Positions 31,693-42,278 of a DNA stretch of 64,000 nucleotides are shown here, in pieces. The stretch spans positions 273,367 to 337,366 of the forward strand of contig NW_022985567.1 in assembly GCF_010093815.1 (NCBI RefSeq). The letters run 5' to 3'. The translations under genes were made by a program, and so were the position numbers. The notes beneath the pieces were generated by a model. That model was not told where the DNA came from and made no database searches. It was given only the letters and a program-made list of their open reading frames with translations. How positions within the stretch are numbered: the stretch's first letter is position 1; the number at the start of each line of letters is the position of its first letter. The DNA is from Pseudovirgaria hyperparasitica. Lineage: Eukaryota; Ascomycota; Dothideomycetes; Acrospermales; Acrospermaceae.

Positions 31693-34107
31693 ATGGAACA
31701 CCTTGGCGAAGGTATTGTACACTGCGTTCCACGCGTACCATATATTGTCCAAGAGGGCGAGCAGTATGACGGGAAGGGTTTCCTTGAATTCCCGGTCCGC
31801 TGCGGATGGAATCTTGGAAAGAACGGAAAATTTAGTGTCCCACCTAAGTCGAAATTCCGCCCTGGCCCTCTAGGATCTTTGGCCGGACTTCTCCAGGCCT
31901 GGCTCTTTTTTGGATTGCTCTCCGAAGTATTAGGGAGCAAACAAGTCGTTGTCCTGCAACATTTCATCACCATAGATGAGCACGGAAAGCAATATCTCAC
32001 CACGGAAAAGCTACCAGGTTACCTGGAACAGTGGAAGAACTCCGTAGATAAGGATACATCACGGAATTTCGCCACATTGATACGAATACACGTCGCCCTC
32101 AAGAAAGCCCATGACCTGGTATCTCGTTTTTGTTCTGTCAAACCTAGGAATGAGAGCTCTACTTGGCCTGTGGACGAGCGAATATCCCTTTCTTTCATGG
32201 TTCTTGGCGAAACCCTTACACACGCCTATAACATGATCGTCAAAGCTACGTCAATCCATTCACATGATATGAACGGGTTCAATCTTGGCAGCTGGGGTGA
32301 GAGCGCAGTCATCAATAGAAGATTCACCGAAGAAGGGTGGTGTCCTTACACCGTCCATACCCTAACAGGCATAATTGGTCAACGGAACAGCGGGTTACTA
32401 CTCGCCCTAAGTGTCTCCCACCCAAAAGCTCTTGCATTAAAACATGACCGTTGCTCGCGCAATGAATGCATTGCACGTAAGTCGGAAAATTTCGGAGGTA
32501 GATGTTTTAAATTAGGAGGCGACTGCACCTGTGAGCACATTGGTCCTAAGGTCGGAGAAGTGCTTGCAGTCCTGAGAAAGGGCAAGATCCCACTCTTGCA
32601 ATATGATAGTGGAAGGCAGGTTCTAGAAGTGGTGGAATACCGAAGCGGTCTCAAGTATTTTATTATTTCGCACGTCTGTACAGATGGATTTGGCAGCGAT
32701 ACCAACTCTATGTCACTTTGTCGCATTAAGTATCTCCTGGGAATTTTTGGGAAAGTGACAACGACGGAATCAGCTTGGTGGTATGACAACATCTCGAGCC
32801 AGCTGCATACACCATACCTCTTCTGGATTGATACCCTGGCAATCCCTTTCGAAAAGGCTCATCGGCTCGAACGACGAGTCGCTATTCGATCGATGGATGA
32901 ATTCTATCAAAACGCTACATGCGCCATCGTTCTCGATGCTGGAATAATGGAGCAGGAAATTGGCCGTACTTTCGCCTCAACCGCTATGAGAATTATGACA
33001 AGTACCTGGATTACTAGACTTTGGACTCTACAAGAAGCTTTCCTAAGTAGACGACTCCTTTTCAAGTTTAAAGATGGGATCATTGGAATTGACGAGCTGG
33101 AACGCATGGACAAAATGACCGTTGTCTCACCGCTCCCCTCTATTGCCCAGTTATACCTTAAATGTTTGCTGGGTCACCAAAAGTCCTTTATTTGGGGAGA
33201 AGATGCTGGAACTATCAACGGCAATCTCATAGGATCGATATGGAAGGCGCTTCAGTCGAGAACGACTACCCATGCGCAACATGAGCCACTCGCTATCGCC
33301 ATTCTATTACGTCTGCCCACTGCTTCGCTAGATGAGTCAATTGACATAGAGCCAGCAACCAGAGTAGGTAATCGAGACAATCATGATCGGATGGTGAAGC
33401 TTCTGAACCTTTGCTCGAATCAGACCTTTCCTGCGGGCATGGCATTCTTGGGTGGGCCAAAAGTTGACGTCCAAGGGTACGGATGGGCCCCACTGTCATG
33501 GATGCAGACACAGGGACGCACCCGTGTAGAGGCAATGAATGCACCGTCATTCGATGCAATGATCACTAGCGAAGGACTGCGGTTCAGAAGTGCCGGGTTC
33601 ATGATTCATCCACTATGCGCTCAGTCAGAAATTTTGCATGGAAGCACCCTAGTTCTGACACTAATCGAAGCTGCTTTCGATAAAATAACGATCGAGGCCA
33701 TCGACACGGTGGGACCTGAGTATTGCTATCCTAGTGATGCAAATCTCGCAATCGTTCTACAGCAGGAAAGGCCAGAAGATGCACAGCAGGTTGCTTTGCT
33801 AGTGATAATCTATAAGACCATGGACAACACCTTGTATTCATCCATTATCAAACGCGTATGGGTCTCGATAGGACAGAGAAACTCTGAGACTGATCAATTA
33901 GATGCTTTTCCAAGCACATCAGATACGATTTACGCTATCCCAACGAAACAAGTCCGGCGCTGGTGCTTAGATGGGCCACGCCGTTTTTTGAGCACGTCAA
34001 AGCACGACAGCTCTAGCAGAGGTGCCTTCGCATGGTCCGACATCCGAAAATGGGCCTGGAAGGAGCCACAGATCTGGGCTGAAGAAGAAGCGCTTGATGG
34101 CGGTTAG
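31693..34107 (+). CDS. HET-domain (heterokaryon incompatibility) protein
   Basis: An intronless frame of 804 aa. Residues 1-320 are a leader typical of one group of fungal HET proteins, with a Cys/His-rich part (DRCSRNECIARKSE, FKLGGDCTCEHIG). The HET domain starts at KYFIISHVCTDGFG (about residue 321) and includes LFWIDTLAIPFEK, RSMDEFYQNATCAIVLDAGI and STWITRLWTLQEAFLSRRLLF, the last being the diagnostic RxWTLQE block. The C-terminal half (for example FPAGMAFLGGPKVDVQGYGWAPLSWM) is conserved in this HET group but of unknown role. There is no NB-ARC or repeat sensor in this protein. HET proteins trigger cell death on recognition of non-self fusion partners. Head-to-head with the NLR-like gene; downstream is a TPR remnant. 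Intact. Confidence 0.9.
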   Translation: MEHLGEGIVHCVPRVPYIVQEGEQYDGKGFLEFPVRCGWNLGKNGKFSVPPKSKFRPGPLGSLAGLLQAWLFFGLLSEVLGSKQVVVLQHFITIDEHGKQYLTTEKLPGYLEQWKNSVDKDTSRNFATLIRIHVALKKAHDLVSRFCSVKPRNESSTWPVDERISLSFMVLGETLTHAYNMIVKATSIHSHDMNGFNLGSWGESAVINRRFTEEGWCPYTVHTLTGIIGQRNSGLLLALSVSHPKALALKHDRCSRNECIARKSENFGGRCFKLGGDCTCEHIGPKVGEVLAVLRKGKIPLLQYDSGRQVLEVVEYRSGLKYFIISHVCTDGFGSDTNSMSLCRIKYLLGIFGKVTTTESAWWYDNISSQLHTPYLFWIDTLAIPFEKAHRLERRVAIRSMDEFYQNATCAIVLDAGIMEQEIGRTFASTAMRIMTSTWITRLWTLQEAFLSRRLLFKFKDGIIGIDELERMDKMTVVSPLPSIAQLYLKCLLGHQKSFIWGEDAGTINGNLIGSIWKALQSRTTTHAQHEPLAIAILLRLPTASLDESIDIEPATRVGNRDNHDRMVKLLNLCSNQTFPAGMAFLGGPKVDVQGYGWAPLSWMQTQGRTRVEAMNAPSFDAMITSEGLRFRSAGFMIHPLCAQSEILHGSTLVLTLIEAAFDKITIEAIDTVGPEYCYPSDANLAIVLQQERPEDAQQVALLVIIYKTMDNTLYSSIIKRVWVSIGQRNSETDQLDAFPSTSDTIYAIPTKQVRRWCLDGPRRFLSTSKHDSSSRGAFAWSDIRKWAWKEPQIWAEEEALDGG

Positions 34108-34207
34108 TTCTCATTCCCTGCTGCCACGTGTTGGTGTCAGGCACATCATTCTCGCTGAAGTCAGTAATGTGACTGTCATCGGTGTGTAGGCGAGTGCTGC
34201 ACGGGTA

Positions 34208-34215
34208 CGAAGGGA
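34208..34215. repeat. Left 8-bp target site duplication (CGAAGGGA)
   Basis: CGAAGGGA occurs immediately before the element start CAGAC at 34216 and again immediately after its end at 34933-34940, in the same orientation. An exact 8-bp duplication is the hallmark of hAT-superfamily insertion. Confidence 0.85.
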
Positions 34216-34932
34216 CAGACTTCCTATCAATCAGTTCAGTTCAACTTTGGGCATCTAGTTGAACTGGACTGAAGTACTTCAATCCTAGCCGTCGTAGAAT
34301 TGGATTGAACTGTCAATCCTAGTAGTAGAATTGAAGTTGAACTGGACTGGACTGAAGAATATTAGTAAGATTAGCTAAAAGTCTTAAAGATAGAAAAAAT
34401 TCATAGTATTTTGAGGCTATATATCTATATTACCTATATAGTAATTCTTAATATAAGTAAGTAATAGGCTAAAAGGAGACTATTTAGGTTATTAATATAT
34501 AGCTATTAGTAGAGAGACTCTATGTGGTTTTTTATATATGAGAGTGATGGATAAGTCACGTGATAGTCACGTGATTATCACGTGGCTTCACTTATTCCAT
34601 CACATGATGGCTCACGTGATATAGTCCATGATCGCTTACCTAGCAGGAGTCACATGCTTATTATGTGATCACGTCACATGACACATCACGTGACATTGAG
34701 TCACGTGACATCTTCCTCATGAATCTACCCGAATCACCTAACCTCAAGAGGATATCTACTAATATACCTATCTATATATAACTTCAGTTCAACTCAACTA
34801 TTAGCAACTCAATCCTACCCTAGAATTGAATTGGACTGAAGATCCAACCCTTGGCAAGAGGCCTCAGTTGAACTGGACTGAGTCAATTCTGGAGAGGCAG
34901 AATTGAAGTTGGACTGATTGATAGGAACTCTG
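34216..34932. mobile_element. Non-autonomous hAT-type MITE, 717 bp
   Basis: The left end reads CAGACTTCCTATCAATCAGT and the right end, read inwards on the other strand, CAGAGTTCCTATCAATCAGT: 19 of 20 match, and similarity continues into a TTCAGTTCAA-rich subterminal zone with several inverted copies of TTGAACTGGACTGA. Ends beginning CAG plus exact 8-bp duplications (CGAAGGGA) are hAT traits. The inside is AT-rich, has no transposase frame, and carries six CACGTG palindromes at 34557-34707. It is therefore a deletion-derived or MITE-type element moved by a transposase encoded elsewhere. Perfect duplications suggest a fairly young insertion. It interrupts the TPR remnant. Confidence 0.85.
34557..34707. 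repeat. Array of CACGTG palindromes in the MITE
   Basis: CACGTG is found at 34557, 34568, 34579, 34613, 34687 and 34702, mostly as TCACGTGA, with CACATG variants at 34601, 34651 and 34675. Six E-box-type sites in 151 bp is far above chance. bHLH factors of the Cbf1 type bind TCACGTGA; transposase or structural roles are alternatives. Confidence 0.8.
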
Positions 34933-35166
34933 CGAAGGGATAGAAGAGATACTTGTGCTGAAGTACACGTCAATACTTGACACGGTCGGCAACCAGGGCA
35001 TTTTCTGCGTAACCTAAGGCAAGCTAGACGAGGCAGAGAAGATATATATGAAGGATATGAGGAGGCACTCGGTACTGAGCTCGTCAATACGTATATCTCC
35101 GCCCTTAGTATATCAGGTAATATAGGAGACTTCGTCTCCCACAATAGGCGCAAGCACGCAAGATAA

Positions 35167-35950
35167 ATGTACATAAGAGCTTTATCTGGATAAACGGTTG
35201 TCCTTGGTGCTGCACCTCTCGGCCGGCATTTTTTCGTGACCATAAGTATCATCGAGGGTAGCAACGCGAATAGCATAACTTAGCTAGAAACAAATATGAA
35301 ATGCGCGTGATAAAACTTTAATACACTTTAAAGACCTATCTAAGTGTTCTATCGACTTTAAAATAATAATTACCGGCATAATAGGCTGGATATCGACGCT
35401 AAATTGGTTTTAGGGTATGGTCGTAAAGGTTGGTCTAGTGATTGCGCAAGCACCGGTGGAAGTTGGAACCCTAAGGAAACGTCGCAGGCGCGAGACAACT
35501 TCTTCCGTTTGACACATACGACGTAACAAGGCCGCAAATCAAAAGACTTCCCGAACCGAAAGCGAAAACTTATGAAGGAGCATTGCTACGGTATCTCGAA
35601 ATCTCTAGGGTCATATAAAGTGTTATCTCTACGGACGGATACGGAGATACGGAACGGCTAGAAGCTATGTGTAAGGAAATATATATATTCTGATTAGCGC
35701 TCTGTCAGACCAGGATATAATGCCGATGGTGTTAACATTACTACTTCGCTTTCTATAGAAATGGGAGAAGTCGCGCGGGCGGAATGCTATATGATCTAAA
35801 AGTCGGCCCGATCTATGGTAATTAGTATGGATAGTGTTTTAGCTAAGTCAGTCGTCTAACGGTCGTAGTGATTTGCGCCTGAAATAGAAGATATATTTTT
35901 CTGAACTCGACAAAGAATATATTTTTTTGGTGCTAAAATTGTGCATAGCA
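35167..35950. other. Gene-free stretch upstream of the tRNA
   Basis: AT-rich sequence without recognisable coding frames. No repeat family was identified. Confidence 0.4.
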
Positions 35951-36042
35951 TCCGAATTGGTGTAGTGGCTAACATCGCTGTCTCTCATTGGTATTTTCCA
36001 ATCAGTACACAGCAGCCAGGGGTTCGATTCCCCTATTCGGAA
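35951..36042 (+). tRNA. tRNA-Glu (CTC) with a 20-nt intron
   Basis: The acceptor stem TCCGAAT pairs perfectly with ATTCGGA. The D arm is GTG/CAT-like around TAGTGGCTAA, the anticodon stem is GCTGT/ACAGC, and the T arm is AGGGG-TTCGATT-CCCCT. The anticodon loop is CT-CTC-A-C with anticodon CTC at 35984-35986. An intron at 35988-36007 (TTGGTATTTTCCAATCAGTA) follows the base 3' of the anticodon, the canonical position for nuclear tRNA introns. The discriminator base is A at 36042. The TTGG/CCAA pair can form a small hairpin in the intron. It sits alone in an AT-rich gene-free area. Confidence 0.92.
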
Positions 36043-37305
36043 TATCCTTTTGGTTTTACGCCGAATATACCCACGTAGAATTCTTTTTATACTTCTAGCT
36101 AAGAAGGCTCAACATTAGGTTAAAAATGATCTAGTAATGTAAAGAGACGTTATTATAGATCAGTGCCTAGCTAGAGAGAGAGGTACGAGCCATTAGAATA
36201 AAATATCATTATAGATCTATCTATCCATATCACGTTACTACGGGACCGGCCGTAGCCTCTATGAATGCTCTAACGTCCCCTTTACTCCACGAACCTTCGA
36301 AACCAACGACGCATAGTCTTTCAACTAAGTTCGTAGTTTACATTAACTAGAGTGTCGATGGGAGGGAGGCTAAAGCAACGATCTAGACCGCTAAAAGCCG
36401 CCCTTTCATTCGCCCGATTAGCGCAGACAAGATCCCAGCTGTACGCAATTCATTGCTGCCATCCCACAATTTCTTCATCGCTTTACTGTGCGTATCACGT
36501 CTCCCACACGATTTTCGTCCTCTTGTAAAGTGGGAGGAAACTATAAGCATTCCTAACATGGCCAGCGTCGGTTGTTGACTGCCGGGAAGTGATGGCTGAG
36601 AGTCTACTTTTATTAGCTTGTATATAGATATAGAAAAATAATGAAATCATTCTCATCCCGAGGTTTCATTAGTTAAGCACGTATCTTACTAGTCTATATG
36701 GATAGCTTGGTTTGTGACTTGTAACAGTATTGCCAAGCCGGGCACGTGCCATGTCTGAGCATTCCTCACCCGTTCACTCGTTCCTCAGCCGAATTGAGCC
36801 TGAGTTCATGCCACGCCAACGTTTCAATATGCCATCCCTGTCTACCAACGAACATACATAGGATAGCGGCTGACTTGCAGCTAGGACCAACTGACAGTGA
36901 CACGGACTTGAGTGGCCCACAGTCTACAGTGCTCGAGAAGATTATGCCATCCCGGGAACGCCGTAATCACAATGTTGTTTGAAAACGCTATGCGGGCTAT
37001 GTCACTGGTCATCGAGCTCCACAGTGGCACGACATTCACTCCTGACATGCACGAAAACGATCCCACGCCGTGTCGGGTGGTCTGCTAGAATTCCATAATC
37101 CTTGGTATCATGCTGTAGCCCCCCCCCTCCTTCCTCACGGCGAAATTATTAACGCCGTCGGCGACAGCAGTGACACACTTCAGGCTCAAGCACATTCCGA
37201 GTGCCACAATAACAGAAGCTTTCCGTCCGTGAACCTCGAGAAATCTCGTCGATGTTCTCCACTTCGATCTTTGTGTCCACGTTCGTCGCCTTCTCGCGCC
37301 TTGAT
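36043..37305. other. Intergenic stretch between the tRNA and the deacetylase
   Basis: No supportable gene in about 1.26 kb. The first 650 bases are AT-rich. 36740-37250 is of normal composition and may hold the promoter and 5' leader of the Agd3-like gene. Confidence 0.45.
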
Positions 37306-39488
37306 ATGTGTCCACGCTTCTTATGCCTTCTCCTCGTGGACGTATTCATTTCCTGTCCGTTCGTTAATGCGATATCCGTGAAGAGCAACATATTGGTGAT
37401 AGCCCAGAACGACAATACACTATCCACGGCGGATGCTGTCCTGAAAGGATACGGGATTCCATACACCAACGAGCTGATAGCCACATCGACCGACAGTCTC
37501 CCTAGTCTCAATGACTCCGCGACCAGTGGCAATTATGGAGGTTTTATCGTCCATGGCACCGCCCTGAGTACTGGACAGCTGCAACAGATCTACAGTTACC
37601 AAGCAGCGTTTGGTGTTCGAATGGTCCGATGGGATGTCGTGCCCACAGCAGAGTTTGGAATGGCAGAGGCACGTAGTGGCTGCTGCAACTTAGGGACAGA
37701 ACAGTTGGTCTCCATCACCGATACTACGTTCTTTCCCACGGCTGGGTACAAGACCGGAGCCGGCATTACAACAGAACAACTGTGGCATACACCAGGAACG
37801 ATTGCAAACTCCTCGATTGCTACAGAGGTGGCACAGTTCGCCAGTGCTGGAACCTTCAAGACTTCTACCACCGCAGCAGTGGTCAATAAGATTGGAAACA
37901 GAGAGCAGCTGGTCTGGTTTATGCCCTTCGAGGCCGCATGGTCCGTCACTTCGCATATCCTAATGCATTCCTGGGTTCACTTCTTGACCCGGGGAATCTA
38001 CACCGGCTTCAGACGCGTCAACCTTGGCACCCAAGTCGACGACGTCCATCTAGTAACAGGCCTATATTCACCCAAGGGCTCAACTTTCCGGCTGCGCGCC
38101 CAAGATCTCGAGATACACAAGACATGGCTTCCGACCATCATCTCCAAGATGAACCCAGGATCCAACTTCTACATCGAACTAGCTCACAACGGCAACGGCA
38201 ACGTTGCAAACGCCTCCTCCCTCAACTCGAGAACATGCAGTCCAGGCGCCATCACCTACACACCCAACCCCGAGACGACGGTAGAGTTCGTCAAGCCCCC
38301 AGGCACAGGAACAAACGTCTGGCCCAGCAGCCCAACATCCTTCTCCTGGACGACGCAATGCCTCGCCCTCGACACAATGGAGCAATGGTTCGCCGCGGCC
38401 GCCAACCTCAACACCTTCGCCCACCTCTCCCACACCTTCACCCACCTCTCCCTCAACAACGCCACCTACGCCGACACCGCCCGCGAAATCGCCTTCAACA
38501 AGGCCTGGCTCACCGCCTCCGGCATCGCCAGCGCAACACACTTCTCCCCAAACGGCCTCGTGCCCCCCGCCATCACAGGCCTCCACAACCTCGACGCCCT
38601 CCAAGCCTGGCTCGACAACGGCATCTCCTCCGCCGTCGGCGACAACACCCGCACAAGCCTCCTCAACACCCAAAACGAACACTGGCGTAAGCAATCCCCC
38701 TTAACCACACACAAACATACATCCCTAACCAATCCCCACCCCAGCACTCCTCCTCACCGCCCCAGCCCCCTTCACCATCATCCCCCGCTGGGCCACAAAC
38801 ATCTACTTCAACTGCGACCTGCCCGCCTGCATCGAGGTCGAGTACCGCGACGCCTCGGGCGGCACGGCAGCCACATTTGCACAGGTGCTCGACATCGAGC
38901 GCGAGACGAACGTGCGGCACCTGTTTGCGCTGCGGCGCGACCCGTTCATGTTCCATCAGGCGAACATGCGTGCCGTGGACGTGGCGGGCGGGAAGAGCCT
39001 GTTGATGACGTGGATTGAGACTGTGGTGGGGGAGTTTGTGCGCATGTAGGTCTTCTCCCTCCCCCCTTTTTTTGTTTCCCTTCCCCCCCCCCCCTTTTTT
39101 TACCGCTCACGTCGTTCTCATTTGCTGAGAGGGATGCTGATTGACTGACTGACCGTGTGTAAACAGAGTATCCTGGCCCATTCTCACGCTCACTCACGAC
39201 GCCCTTGCGCAGGCCTTCCTCGCTCGGCGCACGCGCGACATGTGTGAGCCCTCGTTGGTGTATAATCTGAATGCCGCGGGCAACGCCATCGAGAGCGTGA
39301 CGGTGTCGGCTACGAACATGAATTGCGCTAGTCCGATCCCGGTCTCACTACCAGGAGATGTGGTAAGTCGCGGGACGGCGACGGCGGAGCAGGTTGGGAG
39401 CGACCCGTTGACACTGTGGGTGCAGCTGGCAGGCACAGCGCAGACATTTGTGCTGACGAGCAGCGTACCCGTCGTTCGAGGCTCTTGA
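37306..39488 (+). CDS. Secreted Agd3-like polysaccharide deacetylase
   Basis: Exons 37306-38686, 38745-39045 and 39167-39488 (introns 58 and 121 nt) give 667 aa. The ATG at 37306 is chosen because MCPRFLCLLLVDVFISCPFVNA is a good signal peptide; an in-frame ATG at 37252 would add 18 residues. The N-terminal part (SNILVIAQND, then VLKGYGIPY, NYGGFIVHG) resembles the carbohydrate-binding domain of Agd3. The deacetylase part has TQVDDVHL (Asp 245/246) and HTFTHLSLNN (His 376 and 380), a plausible Asp/His/His metal site. Agd3 of Aspergillus fumigatus (family CE18) partly deacetylates galactosaminogalactan, making it adhesive. The usual partner genes (uge3, sph3, gtb3, ega3) are not in this window. 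Family assignment is by recall of motif order. Confidence 0.75.
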
Positions 39489-40002
39489 ATAGACTCTGGC
39501 AGAAAAGCGGTACATATACTATGGTGTCTCAAGTCACACAGTAGCACATAATATAACTGTCGAAGTTCAACTTCATTCTACTACATCTGTTCTCTCTTCC
39601 AGCCCTTGAACCCAATTTTCTCCTCAATACGAGTTACAAGGTCTATATCGCCCTGTACGAGCGTAAAATAAGGTGAATAAGGCTAAAAACCAAACGCAAG
39701 TCAACAACAACCGCACATTAAAGGAGAGACTTGTGGAAGTCCACCAGCAAGACACCATGTCATAACATGCTTGGCGCTGTCGCGGCGCTATGCGGGTATG
39801 CAACCAAAGAAAGTGAGACGTCTTAAGCAAAGTGTTAGGAGTTATAGAGATAGCAGTAAAATGCCAAGGTGGTAGTACTAAACATGACAAGGAGAAGATC
39901 GCTCAATCAGCAGATAGGAACCGGGTATGCACAGTTGGAACCTTTTTTCCGTCGCGCCTGTATTCACACGTTCACGTTGGAGTCGTTATAAAGACGCAAG
40001 TC
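39489..40002. other. Intergenic between converging genes
   Basis: This is the 3' side of both the Agd3-like gene and the TRP-channel gene; terminators presumably lie here. No further gene was seen. Confidence 0.5.
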
Positions 40003-42278
40003 CTAGTAGGCCTGGCCTCGAAAGCCGCCTTGCGGTGGTCCCATCTCGATGTCGGGCAACCGTGGGACGCGTGTTGCTGGTGGACTGATGCTCCTGTGTG
40101 AACCCCGACCACCAAAGCTTGCGGCTTCATCAAGTAGGCCACGGCGCGTCTCGCTTGGGTTGCGAGTATGACGATCGTGGTCATGGTCACGGTATGACGT
40201 ATCAAGATGGTCGACCGAGTCGTAGCCGTTGTGGTTTAGAGGAGCAGCGGACACCATGGGATGACGGCTGTCGTCATGGCCTTTGTACTCGGTCGTGTCC
40301 ATAAGGAGAGAGTTGCGCGCATCGAGAGGAGTGAGGTTGTCGAGATCACGGTTGAGTTTTTCTATACTGGGTTAGTATTGTCCTGATAATAACAATGTTA
40401 ATACATACCGGCCTCCTTTCTCTTCTTCCTGTGTGGGTTGTCCTTGCAGCACATAATGATGGCATTGACTGCAATGAGGATCGCAAGAGCACCTGTCAAT
40501 GTGGACTGGACAACAATCAAAACAACGCCGGTAACGGTTTGAGTGGTTTGGGAAAGACCAAGCTCCTCAACAAAGACCAGGATGCAGACGACAGACAGTA
40601 CACGAACAACCTGGATAAAGATGTTGATCCAGTTGCCAGACTTTAGAGTATATGGACGAGACCACAAGAGAAGACCTAGCAGTAGGGACTCAATGATGAT
40701 CTGACCACCAGTTTGGACAAGTCCGTGGCCGTTGGCACCTGCAATAACACAGCCCTTGGCAAACATGTAAATGATTGCGGGAACGAAGATCCACCAGTAG
40801 CTCTTCTTGTAGCTGTCATAAAACAAGCTGTACTTGATCCATGTGTCTTTGTTCTCGTACAAGCCGGACACGTCGCCTTCAGACCTCTTGTACTTGTTTG
40901 CAAGCTGGTAGATGCGGAACGTGAAGAATCCGAGGACCGCGGTAAACATAGCGAGGGTGACGCCGGCTAGTGTCTTTGCTGCCCAGGAATCGCCATTGGT
41001 GAATTGGTAGACACAGTACAAAACCCACACGCCGTAAAGGATAAGAATCAAGTTGGTGATAGTCTTGGCCACGAGCCACCAGTACCGTTTCCTGAAGCCA
41101 GTGAGGCCTTTGGGGAACGTGCCAAAGAGAGCCCAAGTCTCGAGAATGACTTTGAATAGCAGTATGCCGACGATAATGGCACCAACAACACAGGCAAAAA
41201 CCAAGAGGATGGTCATAAAGGTGTTGGCTTGTGGGATAGTAAGCGCTTCGACGTAGCCCTGTATGTTGGCAACCAAGTGTTGGTTCTTTCCTTCGCTTTC
41301 TTGAGCACCGGCGTCAGTGTTGTTGTCGGAACCGACTTGTAGATCGTCTCTGCCAAACAGAGACAGCGAGTCGAGGCTGCGCTTGCTCACCGTGTTCTTT
41401 GTGTATACTAGTGTAGAGTTTCGGAGGTAGGCCACGCTGTCTTCAGTAAGATTACCACCAGTCTTTGCACGGAAGTTGTCGATACTTGTCTGCAGACCGT
41501 CCCAAGTGACCAGACCCGAGCTGAAGGCAAAGTTCCGGCTGAAACTTTGATAGACCTGAGGGTACTTGACCGACATCATGCCGTTCAGAGCAATGCCCTG
41601 GAACCATCCCATAGTCTCACCGAATGTAGGACTCGGCGTAGGAGTACCCGGGTTGCCCGCTGCACCCAGGGCGGTCAGACCGGAGAGAACAAGTGCGGCT
41701 CCAGCCATACCTGCGGTGACATAGGACACCGCGGCAACATCGAAACTCTTGCCATTGTTGACTGTGGATTGGATACATGAGAGAATTTCACCACTATCCT
41801 TAGTCTTTAATTCAAGTGTTGCCATTCCATCGAGGTTAGGAACGGTGAAAGCGATGGCAGGGATCTTGTTTAAGTATTCTTCAGGAATGCTCTGAATGCC
41901 GCTGGCTGAGAAATGCCCCTGTGGAACTGTAGTAAAGTTAGTTTGGATAGGCGTTTAGTTCAATAGAGGCTTACTTGGACACATTTGATCCACCTTGTTC
42001 GCCTCGTCACAAGGGTCAAAGTCTTTCTTATAAACCTCTTTACCATATGCAGTCACGATGATGGTACCCGTGACCTTTTGTTCCTTCAGACTGGTACCAG
42101 CGACGTCGAAGTTGACGACGTTTGCACCTTTGCTGTACTCGATGTTGACCTTCTGGACACTGACGTCTGTATTGGCAGCACAGTTGCTGAAGCCCTCGGT
42201 CCTGAGAACATCGTCTGCAACTGCAGTAGAGGCCAATAAGAGCGTAGAGCCCAGTAGTGAGGATACCGTTATCCTCAT
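40003..42278 (-). CDS. Flc-type TRP-like channel / flavin carrier protein
   Basis: Exons 42278-41975, 41926-40409 and 40361-40003 (introns 48 and 47 nt) give 726 aa. The signal peptide is MRITVSSLLGSTLLLASTAVA; then comes an ML-like lumenal domain with its Cys residues (FSNCAANTDVSVQKVNIEYS, DFDPCDEANKVDQMCP). The TRP domain has about nine membrane helices (for example TFMTILLVFACVVGAIIVGILL, WIFVPAIIYMFAKGCVIAGA). The C-terminus is a charged, His/Asp-rich cytosolic tail (HLDTSYRDHDHDRHTRN). Yeast Flc1-3 act in ER/Golgi calcium and FAD transport and wall maintenance. Upstream, 42470-42730 is purine-rich on the plus strand, hence CT-rich on the coding strand, as in strongly expressed fungal promoters. 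Confidence 0.9.

Larger units (their letters stand above)
34108..35166 (+). pseudogene. TPR fragment of a decayed NLR-like gene, split by a MITE
   Basis: To the right of the hAT-type element, the plus strand gives KYTSILDTVGNQGIFCVT, a stop, GKLDEAEKIYM, then (after a one-base frame change) GYEEALGTELVNTYISALS and GNIGDFVSHNRRKHAR. This is the NLR-type TPR pattern also found in the gene at 27332-31224 (QGKLDAAETLYTRALQGYEEALG). Just left of the element, at about 34184-34215, CRRVLHGYEG reads in the same sense, and leaving out the element and one target duplication keeps the frame (GYEG then IEEILVLKYTS). So the element landed in a TPR sequence. The remnant spans about 34184-34215 plus 34941-35166; no NB-ARC part was found. 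34108-34183 is the 3' side of the HET gene. Confidence 0.65.

Noticed and set aside
37938-38694. Long frames on both strands (250 and 171 codons) inside the Agd3-like gene
   Set aside because: GC-rich shadow frames of the real coding frame, with Arg/Pro/His- or Gly/Val-rich translations.
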